Shown: positions 17,729 through 26,634, counted from the stretch's first letter. The stretch is 64,000 nt of DNA from Bacillota bacterium (GCA_023411555.1 JAEYOQ010000032.1:1-64000), one strand, 5' to 3'. Numbers and translations: made by a program. Notes: generated by a model from the sequence alone, not told the origin.

Positions 17729-17767
17729 TTGTTCATATTTCTATGATATAATGATAACAATGAACAA
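17729..17767 (+). promoter_or_regulatory. Dyad-flanked promoter region of the alarmone synthetase
   Basis: TTGTTCAT (17729-17736) and ATGAACAA (17760-17767) form a perfect 8-bp inverted repeat around a TATAAT (17747-17752). The related inverted words TTCACAATTG (17577-17586) and CAAATTGTGAA (17765-17775) occur nearby. This looks like a repressor-operator arrangement. No clear -35 box was found. Confidence 0.4.
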
Positions 17768-17828
17768 ATTGTGAATATAAATCAATGGATTTTTAGACAG
17801 ACTATACAATACAAAGGTTGTGATTTTA

Positions 17829-18626
17829 ATGGATCTCCCCATGTTTTATGATGAGGCGGAGGAGTGGAGCGCAGCGCTACTTTTATACGACGCCGCGTTA
17901 AAGCAAGTATATACAAAGTTAGAGATACTGAACAATGAATTTAAATTGGCACATCAATATAATCCTATAGAGCATATAACTTCAAGAATAAAAACACCGC
18001 AAAGCATCGCAAAGAAGCTGCGCCATAATCAGAAGGAGCTGACGGTGGATAATATAATTAAATATGTCAATGATGTAGCAGGAATCCGTATTATATGTTC
18101 CTTTACTTCGGATATTTACCGTATTGCCGATCTGATTTCCAAACAGAGTGATATTAAGGTGCTTAAGGTAAAGGACTATATCATGTGTCCAAAGGATAAC
18201 GGATACACCAGCTATCACATGATTATATCTATTCCCGTATTTCTAACTGATCGGACCGTGGAGACCAAGGTCGAGATTCAGATACGTACGATAGCGATGG
18301 ATTTCTGGGCGAGCCTAGAGCATAAGATCTATTATAAATTCGAGGGAAATGCACCGGAGCATATAAGAAAGGAATTAAAGGAATGTTCGGATATCGTAGC
18401 ATATCTTGATCAAAAGATGCTCACCCTAAATGAAGAGATAAAGATCTACAGTAGAGATCGTTTGGAGGGGTGCCAGGAGGACTTAATTGTAACCAGTAAA
18501 TCGGTGGTAGCTGAGGCCATTGGAACTTTTATAGAGGAGGAAGAGGGACAGGCTGTCACGAAGACAGATGATGAAAAACCTCAAAAGTCAGGAAGAAAGA
18601 GAACATTATTTGGATTACAAATATAG
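17829..18626 (+). CDS. Small alarmone synthetase, RelQ/YjbM-type GTP pyrophosphokinase
   Basis: 265 aa with only the RelA/SpoT synthetase domain; no HD hydrolase, TGS or ACT domains. Diagnostic motifs are TSRIKTPQSIAKKL, VNDVAGIRIICSF, CPKDNGYTSYH and VEIQIRTIAMDFWASLEHK, the last almost invariant in RelQ proteins. It transfers pyrophosphate from ATP to GTP/GDP to make (p)ppGpp during envelope or other stress. The start is ATG 17829 (AAAGG 11 bases upstream); GTG 17820 and ATG 17838 are alternatives. The C-terminal ~45 residues are charged, variable and probably disordered. It is co-directional with a coiled-coil membrane protein 18 bases downstream. Confidence 0.93.
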   Translation: MDLPMFYDEAEEWSAALLLYDAALKQVYTKLEILNNEFKLAHQYNPIEHITSRIKTPQSIAKKLRHNQKELTVDNIIKYVNDVAGIRIICSFTSDIYRIADLISKQSDIKVLKVKDYIMCPKDNGYTSYHMIISIPVFLTDRTVETKVEIQIRTIAMDFWASLEHKIYYKFEGNAPEHIRKELKECSDIVAYLDQKMLTLNEEIKIYSRDRLEGCQEDLIVTSKSVVAEAIGTFIEEEEGQAVTKTDDEKPQKSGRKRTLFGLQI

Positions 18627-18644
18627 CAAAGGAGATAGATACCT

Positions 18645-19232
18645 ATGAATTTGCCATTTGGATTACCTGGTATGAAAGATCGAGGTAATAGAATGATGGA
18701 AAATGCGAAAGAGATAACCGAAAGCTATGAGCATAAGCTGGCAGAGTATCGTAACACCTTGGATCATTATAGAAAATGGCTTCAGGAATACTCAGATAAA
18801 TGTGAGGAATATGAAAATAGAATGGGTGAATATAAGCCCTTTGATGTTCAGACTGCAATGGATCTCACATATATTAAGGAACAGGGAGAGAAGGCAATGG
18901 AGCTGATTGAAGACCTAGACAAGGTGAAAGTCAGCAACATTATGCTGGAACTGGAGAAGCTGAAAGCTGGTCTGGAGTTAGCTGGTGATAGTCTGGAAGC
19001 TATCGATAAGAATGCTGTAAATCGTATATCAGAGCTTCTTATTGAGCTTCAAAAGCAGGAGTCATTTCTGATTAGGCAGTATCATGATGAGTATATTACC
19101 GGACAGCAAGCCCTCGACAGACGAGTGAGTAAAGGTCATGTACTTCTATGGTTTCTATTTGTTTTTAACTTAATCGGCTTAAGTGGGATTGTCTTTCTGA
19201 TTTTATATGTACTTGAAGTTATACCGTTTTAA
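18645..19232 (+). CDS. Tail-anchored coiled-coil protein of unknown function
   Basis: 195 aa, family not recognised. Residues ~15-60 and ~75-150 are strongly charged with heptad-like spacing (coiled coil). A single hydrophobic helix at ~165-190 follows, with a very short C-terminal end. This predicts a cytoplasmic coiled-coil domain held at the membrane by its C-terminus. The ATG has AAAGGAG upstream and lies only 18 bases after the alarmone synthetase, so the two are probably co-transcribed. A link to (p)ppGpp signalling is only inferred from position. Confidence 0.75.
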   Translation: MNLPFGLPGMKDRGNRMMENAKEITESYEHKLAEYRNTLDHYRKWLQEYSDKCEEYENRMGEYKPFDVQTAMDLTYIKEQGEKAMELIEDLDKVKVSNIMLELEKLKAGLELAGDSLEAIDKNAVNRISELLIELQKQESFLIRQYHDEYITGQQALDRRVSKGHVLLWFLFVFNLIGLSGIVFLILYVLEVIPF

Positions 19233-19257
19233 GCGGTATAAATACGACAAGAAAGAA

Positions 19258-19316
19258 GGCTTCGAGATTATTGCAGAGCCCCTCTAGGAATACGGGGATG
19301 AAATAATCTCGAAGCC
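19258..19316. terminator. Long hairpin between convergent genes
   Basis: A 15-bp perfect stem (19258-19272 with 19302-19316, GGCTTCGAGATTATT opposite its complement) with a further inner CCCC/GGGG pairing. It lies between the convergent coiled-coil and S1 genes and probably stops both transcripts, although neither side has a long T run. Confidence 0.65.
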
Positions 19317-19419
19317 ATATTAATTGAATAGGACACAGGGGGGTGCTGCATTAAAATTAACTAACACTGAAGGAATGGACAAATGACATTGCCTTGGCAA
19401 CAGGCCCGTCTTACTTCAA

Positions 19420-20403
19420 TTATAGCTTAATATTCTTTAGCAATGCGGCCAGACCTGTAGTAGCTTCCTCACCGCTAGTGTAGGTGGAAGGAGCCTCTTC
19501 TACTTCTTCAAGCACCTCTTCTTTTTCTTCTACTGCTTTCATACTAAGGCTGATCTTACCATCCTTTACGTCCAGAATCTTAACAGTAACCGTCTCACCT
19601 TCCTTAATGACTTCATTTGGAGACTTAATTCTCTTACCGCAGATCTGTGAGATGTGTACTAGTCCGGTTAGGCCTTCCCCGATGTTAACAAAGGCACCAT
19701 AAGGAGCAATCTTTTCTACAACCCCAGTAGTTACGATTCCAGTCTGAAGGCGTGAAATCTTGCTGGTTTTTTCTTGATTCTCACGGTCACGAGCGACTTC
19801 TTTGGCAGATAGCACAAGCTTCTTGTCATCTGCTGAGGCGGTGATTACAATTACATCCAGTTCCTTGCCAACATAGGAATCCAGATCCTCAACGAAAGAC
19901 AATGCCAGCTGGGAAGCAGGTATGAAAGCACGGACTCCTAATAAATAGGTTACAACACCTGCATTGACAGCCTGAGAGACCTTAACCTTAAATACCTTAC
20001 GGTTATTTAAGGCTTCCTTTAGTTGATCCCATGCCAGAATATCATCTGCGCGTTTTCTGGATAATAGAATATTGCCATGTCCATCATCCTCACGAAGAAC
20101 CGTAGCAGAGATCTCCTCACCAATTGTTACATCAGCCTTGATAGAGAAGCTGGGGTCATTGCTCAGCTCCTCCAGTTTGATGATACCCTCGGTATAATAT
20201 CCAAGATCAAGTATAACTTCAGTTTCTGAAATACCGATTACGGTTCCCTTTAGAATATCCCCTTCCTGAATCTTCTTGAAGGACCGTGCAATCTCATCCT
20301 TAAACTCATCCATTGAAGGAATTATCTCCGGTTCTGCTACTGACTCTGCTTCCGTATTCGGTAAACCGGTGTTATTATTGACATTCAACTCTTCGCTCAT
20401 CAT
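19420..20403 (-). CDS. S1 RNA-binding domain protein (three S1 domains)
   Basis: 327 aa. Three S1/OB-fold repeats lie at ~45-115, ~130-200 and ~215-290, with hallmarks GTVIGISETEVILDLGYYTEG, FIPASQL and TGVVEKIAPYGAFVNI. The acidic C-terminal tail is low complexity. It resembles the short RpsA-like (YpfD) proteins of Firmicutes, which are half the length of E. coli S1; a role in mRNA binding at the ribosome is probable but unproven. Two ATGs (20403, 20400) overlap a six-codon mini-frame with its own GGAGG site (reading MLTSLE, ending TAATG), so initiation may be translationally coupled. Confidence 0.85.
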   Translation of the reverse strand: MMSEELNVNNNTGLPNTEAESVAEPEIIPSMDEFKDEIARSFKKIQEGDILKGTVIGISETEVILDLGYYTEGIIKLEELSNDPSFSIKADVTIGEEISATVLREDDGHGNILLSRKRADDILAWDQLKEALNNRKVFKVKVSQAVNAGVVTYLLGVRAFIPASQLALSFVEDLDSYVGKELDVIVITASADDKKLVLSAKEVARDRENQEKTSKISRLQTGIVTTGVVEKIAPYGAFVNIGEGLTGLVHISQICGKRIKSPNEVIKEGETVTVKILDVKDGKISLSMKAVEEKEEVLEEVEEAPSTYTSGEEATTGLAALLKNIKL

Positions 20404-20518
20404 TATTCTAGAGAGGTCAGCATACCTCCCATACCTCCATTCTTTGTTTTATGTAGTACAGTGTTTTTCTTGGACAATCTACTTAATCCTTCTTAGTATT
20501 TCTTTTAGACAGACTATC

Positions 20519-21277
20519 TTATTCCTTCGCCTCTTGGGATAGGGGTGTTCTGCGATAGATCAGAGTATTTCCCTTCTTGCCGGTACGCTCTATGGCGCCG
20601 ATGTAATTCAGTACATGTAAAGCAGTCCTGGATACCTGTAAGGATTGACCGGAGGCTTTCTTATAATCCCTGGAGGTAAATTCATAATCTAGGCTATCAG
20701 GAATAAGTAATTGATAGCCTTCGGTTCCTTGAATATCCAGCTCGTCAACCAACTCTGTAGGAATACGGTCGCTTCTGGTTGATCCTTTCTTCTTGTCCGC
20801 ACTCCATCCATCCAGAAAACGATATTCTTCTAAATCCATCATCACTATTTTGAGCCTCAGATTGGGATTTGTGAGAAAATCTTTAATCCTATAAAGTTCA
20901 GGAAAGATAGAATAAGGAACTCCCTGTTTAGGAGACTTTCGTCGTGGACTAATCTCTCCCGTCTGTGGATTAACCCATCGAATCCACTTTGTTCTGGGGA
21001 TAGGATAGACTATCGTTACCGGCGCAAAGGTAAGAAACAGCTGTAGCTTTTTACGGAGCTTATTAAATTGGCGTGTTTGGACCTCAATAATTTCACTTCC
21101 CGTGCAAATATCTGCCACAAAGCCCCCAACCTTGATTTCATGGTTGAGATGATTGGGAGATAAGTAGCATTTCAGTACAGAATGTACGGTCTTCTCACCA
21201 AGGGTACCTATTCCGTTCAAGCCTTGTTGCTGTCCGATTACTTCATCACAGGCCTGCACAAACAGCTGCTTGTCCAT
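20519..21277 (-). CDS. Conserved hypothetical protein, possible PD-(D/E)XK nuclease-like N-terminus
   Basis: 252 aa, family not recognised with confidence. The N-terminal half carries GTLGEKTVHSVLK, then GGFVADICTG, then SEIIEVQTRQF. An E...D...E-x-Q spacing with alternating strands like this is seen in restriction-endonuclease-fold enzymes, although Q replaces the usual lysine. A basic middle segment (PRRKSPKQG) follows. The C-terminal ~60 residues look like a winged-helix (SGQSLQVSRTALHVLNYIG). No partner methyltransferase or toxin-antitoxin gene is adjacent. A DNA-processing role is a guess from these motifs. Confidence 0.6.
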   Translation of the reverse strand: MDKQLFVQACDEVIGQQQGLNGIGTLGEKTVHSVLKCYLSPNHLNHEIKVGGFVADICTGSEIIEVQTRQFNKLRKKLQLFLTFAPVTIVYPIPRTKWIRWVNPQTGEISPRRKSPKQGVPYSIFPELYRIKDFLTNPNLRLKIVMMDLEEYRFLDGWSADKKKGSTRSDRIPTELVDELDIQGTEGYQLLIPDSLDYEFTSRDYKKASGQSLQVSRTALHVLNYIGAIERTGKKGNTLIYRRTPLSQEAKE

Positions 21278-21349
21278 TAATAAACCACCATACCTTTATT
21301 TGTCATATCTATTGTAAGAATAAATGATTTTGTAAGTGAATGCAAGTAA

Positions 21350-22327
21350 TTATCGATAGAAATTTTGAGTAATATAGGTCTTATAGATGCTGTCTGCATT
21401 ATAGGCAAATCCTACTCCTAGATAGCGAAAATTCTTATTTAAAAGAATGGAACGATGATCCTTGGACACATACCAGCCGTGGCTGGATAGGATAGCGTTG
21501 TCATAGCCGGCAATTATATTCTCACCGCAAGTTATATAGGATATGCCCTCTGCATTTAGGCGATTCCCCGGACTTCTGAAGAAGGGATCGACATGGCTGA
21601 AAAAATTTAATTCAGCCATATTTCTGCTATGCTTTTTAGCTGCCTGGCTGGCAGAAGATGACCAGGATAAAGGCTCCAGACCGTTCCTCACACGAACGGA
21701 ATTGGTTAGATCATATACCAGCTGTTCTGCATCACTCATAATCTCTTCCTTATAGTCAATCTCCTTAACCACATTGGCCAGCACATAGATTCCGACTACC
21801 TTACCGGTCTCTAGATTATCCATAAGAACAGACACCTTAGCTTCAGAGATGGTTGATGTGAGTACTTCCGAAAGCTTAAAACTTTCATTAAGAGCGCTGT
21901 TGACCTCATCAAGGGATGCTCCATATCGAAAACCATGGTATTCAAAATCAAGAGCGTCGGTATAAAAGCCTACGACTTTATTATCTAGGAGTGCTACAAA
22001 TAGGAGCTTTTTATAATCGTTATTATATATATAATATGTAAAATCATACTCGCTTTTTGCTATTCGACCCGGAAAACCAAGCTTGCGTATGATCTCGTCG
22101 GTGGTGTCTCCTAACTGAAGTATGGTGTTTCGAACATGAAGGGCTTTTGAAACATCAATAGGAGCGATGGTTGGTTTAGGCTTAGAAATCGGAACAGAAG
22201 CCTCCCCTGTAGTGGGTTTTTCATATGGATTTGACTTTGGTAAACCAATATTATAGATAATGATCCAGAATAGCAACAGGAGTATACAATAAACCGGTAA
22301 AGACCTATAGTTAAAATATTTATGCAT
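21350..22327 (-). CDS. Membrane-anchored CAP-domain protein with CAP-associated N-terminal region
   Basis: 325 aa. There is an N-terminal signal anchor (~12-28), a Pro/Lys-rich linker and a CAP-associated region ~65-190 (TTDEIIRKLGFPGRI). A CAP/SCP domain runs ~205-325, with LVYDLTNSVRVRNGL, HSRNMAELNFFSHVDP, GENII and the final YITQNFYR. The architecture resembles Bacillus YlbC. The CAP histidines (H of AKKHSRNMA, H of FFSHVDP) are present. It is extracytoplasmic, of unknown biochemical role, possibly wall- or sporulation-associated. A GGGAG site precedes the ATG. Confidence 0.87.
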   Translation of the reverse strand: MHKYFNYRSLPVYCILLLLFWIIIYNIGLPKSNPYEKPTTGEASVPISKPKPTIAPIDVSKALHVRNTILQLGDTTDEIIRKLGFPGRIAKSEYDFTYYIYNNDYKKLLFVALLDNKVVGFYTDALDFEYHGFRYGASLDEVNSALNESFKLSEVLTSTISEAKVSVLMDNLETGKVVGIYVLANVVKEIDYKEEIMSDAEQLVYDLTNSVRVRNGLEPLSWSSSASQAAKKHSRNMAELNFFSHVDPFFRSPGNRLNAEGISYITCGENIIAGYDNAILSSHGWYVSKDHRSILLNKNFRYLGVGFAYNADSIYKTYITQNFYR

Positions 22328-22541
22328 AGTAACTCCCTTATCTATGTAATGAATCTGGATACCGCGAAGCGGTATGATCGGTCAGTTGGTTACTTCTTCA
22401 AATAAATTCTAGCATAAAGGGATTTGAATGGAATGGTCTTATTACTGGCAATAAATCCAATATATGTATTTCGGTATTTGCAAAATATCGATTATAAGAT
22501 ACAATGAGTATATATGAAAACAGAAAAGGGGTAGTGGGAGG

Positions 22542-23549
22542 ATGAAAATACTAGTAACAGGAGGAGCTGGATATATTGCCAGCCATACTAATCTGGAGCT
22601 GCTGAACGCTGGCTATGAGGTAGTTGCAGTGGACAATCTTTGTAATTCCTCGATGGAGTCAATTCGAAGAGTAGAGAAGCTGACGGGAAGGAGAATATCC
22701 TTCTATGAGGCAGATATATCAGACAAAGATAAACTGAGACAGATATTTGAGAAAGAACGATTTGATTCTGTAATACATTTTGCAGCCTTAAAGGCAGTAG
22801 GAGAATCCTGTAACATACCATTGGTATATTATAGGAATAATCTGTGTGGAACCATTACCCTTTTAGAGGTCATGCAGGAGTTCAATGTGAAAAATCTGGC
22901 TTTCTCCTCTTCCGCTACGGTATACGGTGATCCCGAAAAGGTTCCTGTGACCGAGGATATGCCGATCTCGGCTACGAATCCCTATGGTCGCACAAAGCTA
23001 ATGATTGAAGAGATGCTTCGAGATTTATATAAATCGGATCCCTCTTGGAATATTGCCATCCTTCGTTACTTCAATCCGATTGGTGCCCATGAAAGCGGGG
23101 AGATTGGCGAAGATCCTAACGGAATCCCCAATAATCTGGTTCCCTATGTTGCAAAGGTTGCTATAGGAGAACTGGAGAACATTAATATCTATGGTAACGA
23201 TTATGACACACCGGACGGTACCGGAATCAGGGACTATATACACGTGGTTGACTTAGCAATCGGTCATATCAAGGCGATTGAAAAACTTGGAGAAAAGCCC
23301 GGTTTGGTCGTATATAATCTAGGAACAGGGATCGGCTACAGTGTGTTTGATATTATTAAGAATTATGAAAAGGCTTGTAATAAAAAGTTACCTTATGTGA
23401 TTGGTCCCAGACGCCCCGGGGATATTGCCGTATCTTACGGAGACCCCTCCAAGGCATATCGGGAGTTGGGCTGGAAGGCAGAAAGAGGAATTGACAAGAT
23501 GTGCGAGGATTCCTACCGCTGGCAGAGTAAATACCCATCTGGATATTGA
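22542..23549 (+). CDS. galE: UDP-glucose 4-epimerase
   Basis: 335 aa extended short-chain dehydrogenase. The NAD-binding motif is GGAGYIASHT (A replaces the usual G at the seventh position, which should be tolerated). DNLCNSS follows, then catalytic Y148/K152 in NPYGRTK and the upstream serine in FSSSATVYG. It also has RYFNPIGAHESG and GTGIRDYIHV, characteristic of GalE. It interconverts UDP-glucose and UDP-galactose in the Leloir pathway or for surface polysaccharide. It is monocistronic, preceded by AAAGGGG and GGGAGG purine runs. Confidence 0.95.
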   Translation: MKILVTGGAGYIASHTNLELLNAGYEVVAVDNLCNSSMESIRRVEKLTGRRISFYEADISDKDKLRQIFEKERFDSVIHFAALKAVGESCNIPLVYYRNNLCGTITLLEVMQEFNVKNLAFSSSATVYGDPEKVPVTEDMPISATNPYGRTKLMIEEMLRDLYKSDPSWNIAILRYFNPIGAHESGEIGEDPNGIPNNLVPYVAKVAIGELENINIYGNDYDTPDGTGIRDYIHVVDLAIGHIKAIEKLGEKPGLVVYNLGTGIGYSVFDIIKNYEKACNKKLPYVIGPRRPGDIAVSYGDPSKAYRELGWKAERGIDKMCEDSYRWQSKYPSGY

Positions 23550-23727
23550 AAATAATTCAACTCCTGTAGAATTTTTCGAGATTCAATTAATAGTGGATAA
23601 AAAAATAATGACTCAATATCTGGTGGTATTTTATAAATATTACTCAAAACTATATGTAAATTATGGTATATCAAAACTTAATTTTAGTGCATTATTACGG
23701 GTTGTTGGCGAAAATTTCTTAAAGCTA

Positions 23728-23756
23728 TTGACAATATGACTAAAATTTGTTAATCT
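23728..23756 (+). promoter_or_regulatory. Orphan promoter downstream of galE
   Basis: TTGACA (23728-23733) and TAATCT (23751-23756) are separated by 17 bases. No gene follows on this strand, only a purine-rich stretch and the terminator at 23831-23888. A short RNA of ~125 nt could therefore be made here. This lies in the 355-base gap 23550-23904; I see nothing else in it. Confidence 0.4.
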
Positions 23757-23830
23757 TGAAAAGGTTAGTACTGGAGAAGGTATTACCCAGAGGAAGAAGT
23801 TGGGGAAGCGAGAGGGTAGAAGATTTAAAG

Positions 23831-23888
23831 AATAAGGTTGACTAAAACGTATATCAATTGTGGTATACCTTTTTGGTTAGCCTTATTT
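23831..23888. terminator. Bidirectional terminator between galE and the CapA gene
   Basis: A 17-bp stem with a few G-U pairs (AATAAGGTTGACTAAAA opposite TTTTGGTTAGCCTTATT), capped by a GTATA/TATAC mini-stem. A/T-rich flanks on both sides suit termination of both convergent transcripts. Confidence 0.75.
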
Positions 23889-23904
23889 GTGTGTAAATAA
23901 ATAT

Positions 23905-26025
23905 TTATTCTTGAAACCAGGTGCCTAGAACCTTTTTCGCAAGATCAAAGGTAGTCTGGTAATCCATAGGTCCGTCCTTCGCGATATCAGATACACCGTG
24001 TACGTTAGCCATAGCCGGAGTATATTCAGTTAATTTATAGATGCCGTAATGAAAATCGGTGGGACCATTCTCATAATGAGTTACGAGGGGGGTTATGGAT
24101 GCATCACTGATATAGGTACCCGATTCATCCTTATTAATTGTTACCTTAGCCATAGCTCCGAGCATTCGGGGAGCCTCCTTTTGATAGGACATGAAGTTAC
24201 CCAGGGAGTAGTAGACCAGCATCCGATGATTCGTATCGGTCTCTATCCATTCCACTGGTTCAATCACATGAGGATGAGCGCCGATAACAAGATCAACACC
24301 ATTATCATAAAAGAATTGCGTGAGATCCTTTTGCATAGAGGTTGGTTTGTAAACATATTCAGATCCCCAATGAGGAAAGACGATTGTAAAATCTGCCATT
24401 TCCTCTGCGTTAGCAATATCCTTTGCCATCTTTTGCTTATTCAATAGGTTTACAAGATAAGGCTTGTCCTTGGGAAGGGTGTAGCCATTCAGACTATAGG
24501 TATAGTTAAGCATAGCAAGCTTAATCCCATTCTTCTCGACAATCGTAACTTCATTACTTGCTTCCTTAGTCTCGTTGATACCTAGTACTCGAATCTCAGG
24601 CTTGGTCTTCCAATAAGCCAGGGTATTTTCAACACCCCTTAAACCCATATCCATAGTGTGGTTGGTCGCTTGAAGGACCACATCAAAGCCTGCTTCCACC
24701 AGAGCATCGCCTATTTCAGTCGGAGAGTTAAAGTTCGGGTATCCGGAGTAGGGAAAGTCAGCTCCACCTAGAATGGTCTCCTGATTCACAACAGCTATGT
24801 CGGCAGCAGTAATCTCCTCCTTTAGATTGGAGTATAGATGATCATAATTCAGGGTACCGTCCTCTTGCTTTCCGCTTTTTACAACCTCGATATGAATCAG
24901 GTTGTCCCCTACTGCTAATAGGGTGAGGGAGGAAGCCTGTTTCCTACTTTGTCCGGCCGGCGACCAGGCAGGAATACTTTCGGTGCTATCGCTTAGGGAT
25001 GAAGAAGGCTTCATCACGCCATTCAGAGGAAATTCCCTCCACCGTGCGGCTGATCCCTCGAGAAACTGCCATTCCGGAGTGAGGAGCGGAAAGCTTATTT
25101 CAGAAGCATAGTACCAGGGATCTTCTGGATGGAGGGGGTTTTTTAACACATGAAAATCCTGTGCAGGCATATAGCCCTGGGCTAATAAGTAGCAGGCTTT
25201 TCCCTCCTGGTCCATTGCCATATCGACGACTAATACACAATGACCCGGGGAACCGCCCTTAATAAATAAATCACCGGGTAACAGGTCTTCAACAGGGAGA
25301 TTATCGCATTCTGATGCGAGAGATAAGGTCCCTGCATATGCAAATACCATATCTAGATATTTGAGAAAGGTTTCATAGGAATTATCATAGGAGGCAGACT
25401 TCACCCATCGTACAACATTGCCATCTACCTTGATACGATAACCCTCTTGCCATTTAACATATTCCATATAGAAGCCGTTGGTCAGATGAAAGGCAATCTT
25501 ATCATACTCCTGTAAAGACCAGTAATATTCGGCATATATTCTGAAAAGGGAATCGGCACATTGCTGTAAGTCGCGATCGCTCAGACTAATATCAAAAATA
25601 GCCACATGGTTATTCTGATTGGATTTAGGCTGACCGTTGTATAGCATTAAGGGGCTGTCGCTGCTTTTAAGTGGAAGGTTACGTATAAAATAGGCAAGCT
25701 CACCTTCAGAGGAAGGAATTCGGGAATAGCTCTCTGGGGGTTTAATTCTACTTTCCAGATTATTACCTTCTTCATTAAAAAAAGAGAAGGTTTCCTGAAC
25801 TTCGGGAAGAACAGCTTCAGTGGGAGTGAGTTCTGAGGTCTCCGGTAAGGCAGTCGGGGTAGGCACGGATGTTACTGGACTAGGTTGATGGAGTATTTCG
25901 GTCGGTTCCTTGGAGGAATTAGCATCCGAGGAGTCGCATCCGTGTAACAATAAACATGTCGTGAATATAATGATAAGGACCGGCATTATCCGGTGACGTT
26001 TGATAAATCGATACAACATTATCAT
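23905..26025 (-). CDS. Lipoprotein with DUF4846 and CapA-type phosphoesterase-like domains
   Basis: 706 aa from ATG 26025 (AGGAG 5 bases upstream; an earlier TTG at 26055 has no such site). The signal peptide ends in a lipobox with C30 (LLHGC), then a Ser/Thr/Pro-rich linker. Residues ~95-345 match DUF4846 (LQQCADSLFRIYAEYY, then GDLFIKGGSPGHCVLVVD). Residues ~370-640 match the CapA/PgsA metallophosphoesterase-like domain (LLAVGDNLIH, VVNQETILGG, NHTMDMG, HWGSEY, GAHPHV). CapA proteins act in poly-gamma-glutamate or surface polymer anchoring; the combination with DUF4846 suggests an envelope-associated hydrolase. It is monocistronic. Confidence 0.88.
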   Translation of the reverse strand: MIMLYRFIKRHRIMPVLIIIFTTCLLLHGCDSSDANSSKEPTEILHQPSPVTSVPTPTALPETSELTPTEAVLPEVQETFSFFNEEGNNLESRIKPPESYSRIPSSEGELAYFIRNLPLKSSDSPLMLYNGQPKSNQNNHVAIFDISLSDRDLQQCADSLFRIYAEYYWSLQEYDKIAFHLTNGFYMEYVKWQEGYRIKVDGNVVRWVKSASYDNSYETFLKYLDMVFAYAGTLSLASECDNLPVEDLLPGDLFIKGGSPGHCVLVVDMAMDQEGKACYLLAQGYMPAQDFHVLKNPLHPEDPWYYASEISFPLLTPEWQFLEGSAARWREFPLNGVMKPSSSLSDSTESIPAWSPAGQSRKQASSLTLLAVGDNLIHIEVVKSGKQEDGTLNYDHLYSNLKEEITAADIAVVNQETILGGADFPYSGYPNFNSPTEIGDALVEAGFDVVLQATNHTMDMGLRGVENTLAYWKTKPEIRVLGINETKEASNEVTIVEKNGIKLAMLNYTYSLNGYTLPKDKPYLVNLLNKQKMAKDIANAEEMADFTIVFPHWGSEYVYKPTSMQKDLTQFFYDNGVDLVIGAHPHVIEPVEWIETDTNHRMLVYYSLGNFMSYQKEAPRMLGAMAKVTINKDESGTYISDASITPLVTHYENGPTDFHYGIYKLTEYTPAMANVHGVSDIAKDGPMDYQTTFDLAKKVLGTWFQE

Positions 26026-26203
26026 GAATGCTCCTATCTGTTTAGAATGCTTCAATTATAGCATGAGGAGGGAAAAAACACCATACTGATAAAGGTGTAG
26101 TATTGCTTGAATTGGATAATTACTAGTAGAATTTACATCATAAATTTAATTGGAGTGTAAACTAAGATTTAGGAATTTTTAGGCATGTATAAAAGGAAAT
26201 ACT

Positions 26204-26232
26204 TTGACAAAGCCTATTTCTCATGGTATACT
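26204..26232 (+). promoter_or_regulatory. Promoter of the metG T-box leader
   Basis: TTGACA (26204-26209), 17 bases, TATACT (26227-26232). The promoter is framed by a perfect inverted repeat, TGACAAAG (26205-26212) and CTTTGTCA (26232-26239), which could be an extra operator. The predicted start is ~26239. Confidence 0.75.
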
Positions 26233-26239
26233 TTGTCAT

Positions 26240-26543
26240 AAATATATAGTAAAGGCAATGAAAAGAAGAGTACACAGTGGAGCACTTAACAGAGAACCCC
26301 GTTTGCTGAGAAGGGGAAAGGGAATTGAGCCGGTGGACATTGTTTGGCTTAGTGAAGCTGTGGAAGATGGTCTTGGAGCTGCGCACCGAGGAGTAATCTT
26401 AGGCTGCGACGGAAGCAACCGTTATATTGCGGCACTGTAGTATTTGCAGTGAATGAGGCCTTTATTCATGGATAAAGGTAAATTAAAGTGGTACCACGGG
26501 AGCACCTCTCGTCTTTAAATTATTAAAGATGGAGGTTTTTTTT
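26240..26543 (+). promoter_or_regulatory. T-box riboswitch (tRNA-Met responsive) upstream of metG
   Basis: Stem I has the GAGTA motif (26268-26272), the AGAGAACCCC...TGCTGAGA...GGGG distal element and a GAA near 26363. The candidate Met specifier codon ATG is at 26367-26369, on the 3' side of the specifier loop opposite GAGTA. The antiterminator carries the T-box core GTGGTACCACGGGAG at 26489-26503; its TGGT bulge matches an A-discriminator tRNA such as Met. The competing terminator (26504-26543) has a stem ending GGAGG followed by eight T. Uncharged tRNA-Met should promote read-through into metG. Confidence 0.93.
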
Positions 26544-26634
26544 ATTTCATAGGGAAATTCGTCCTATGAAATTCTTTTCATAAAAAATCAATCAAACGCT
26601 ATAAGAAGATAAGAATAGAAAGGAAGATGTAACT

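Noticed and set aside
23401..23739. 112-codon frame overlapping the end of galE
   Set aside because: Most of it is galE in another frame; the rest is A/T-rich with no ribosome site.
26204..26440. 78-codon open frame ahead of metG
   Set aside because: It overlaps the promoter and stem I of the T-box riboswitch and has no ribosome site.
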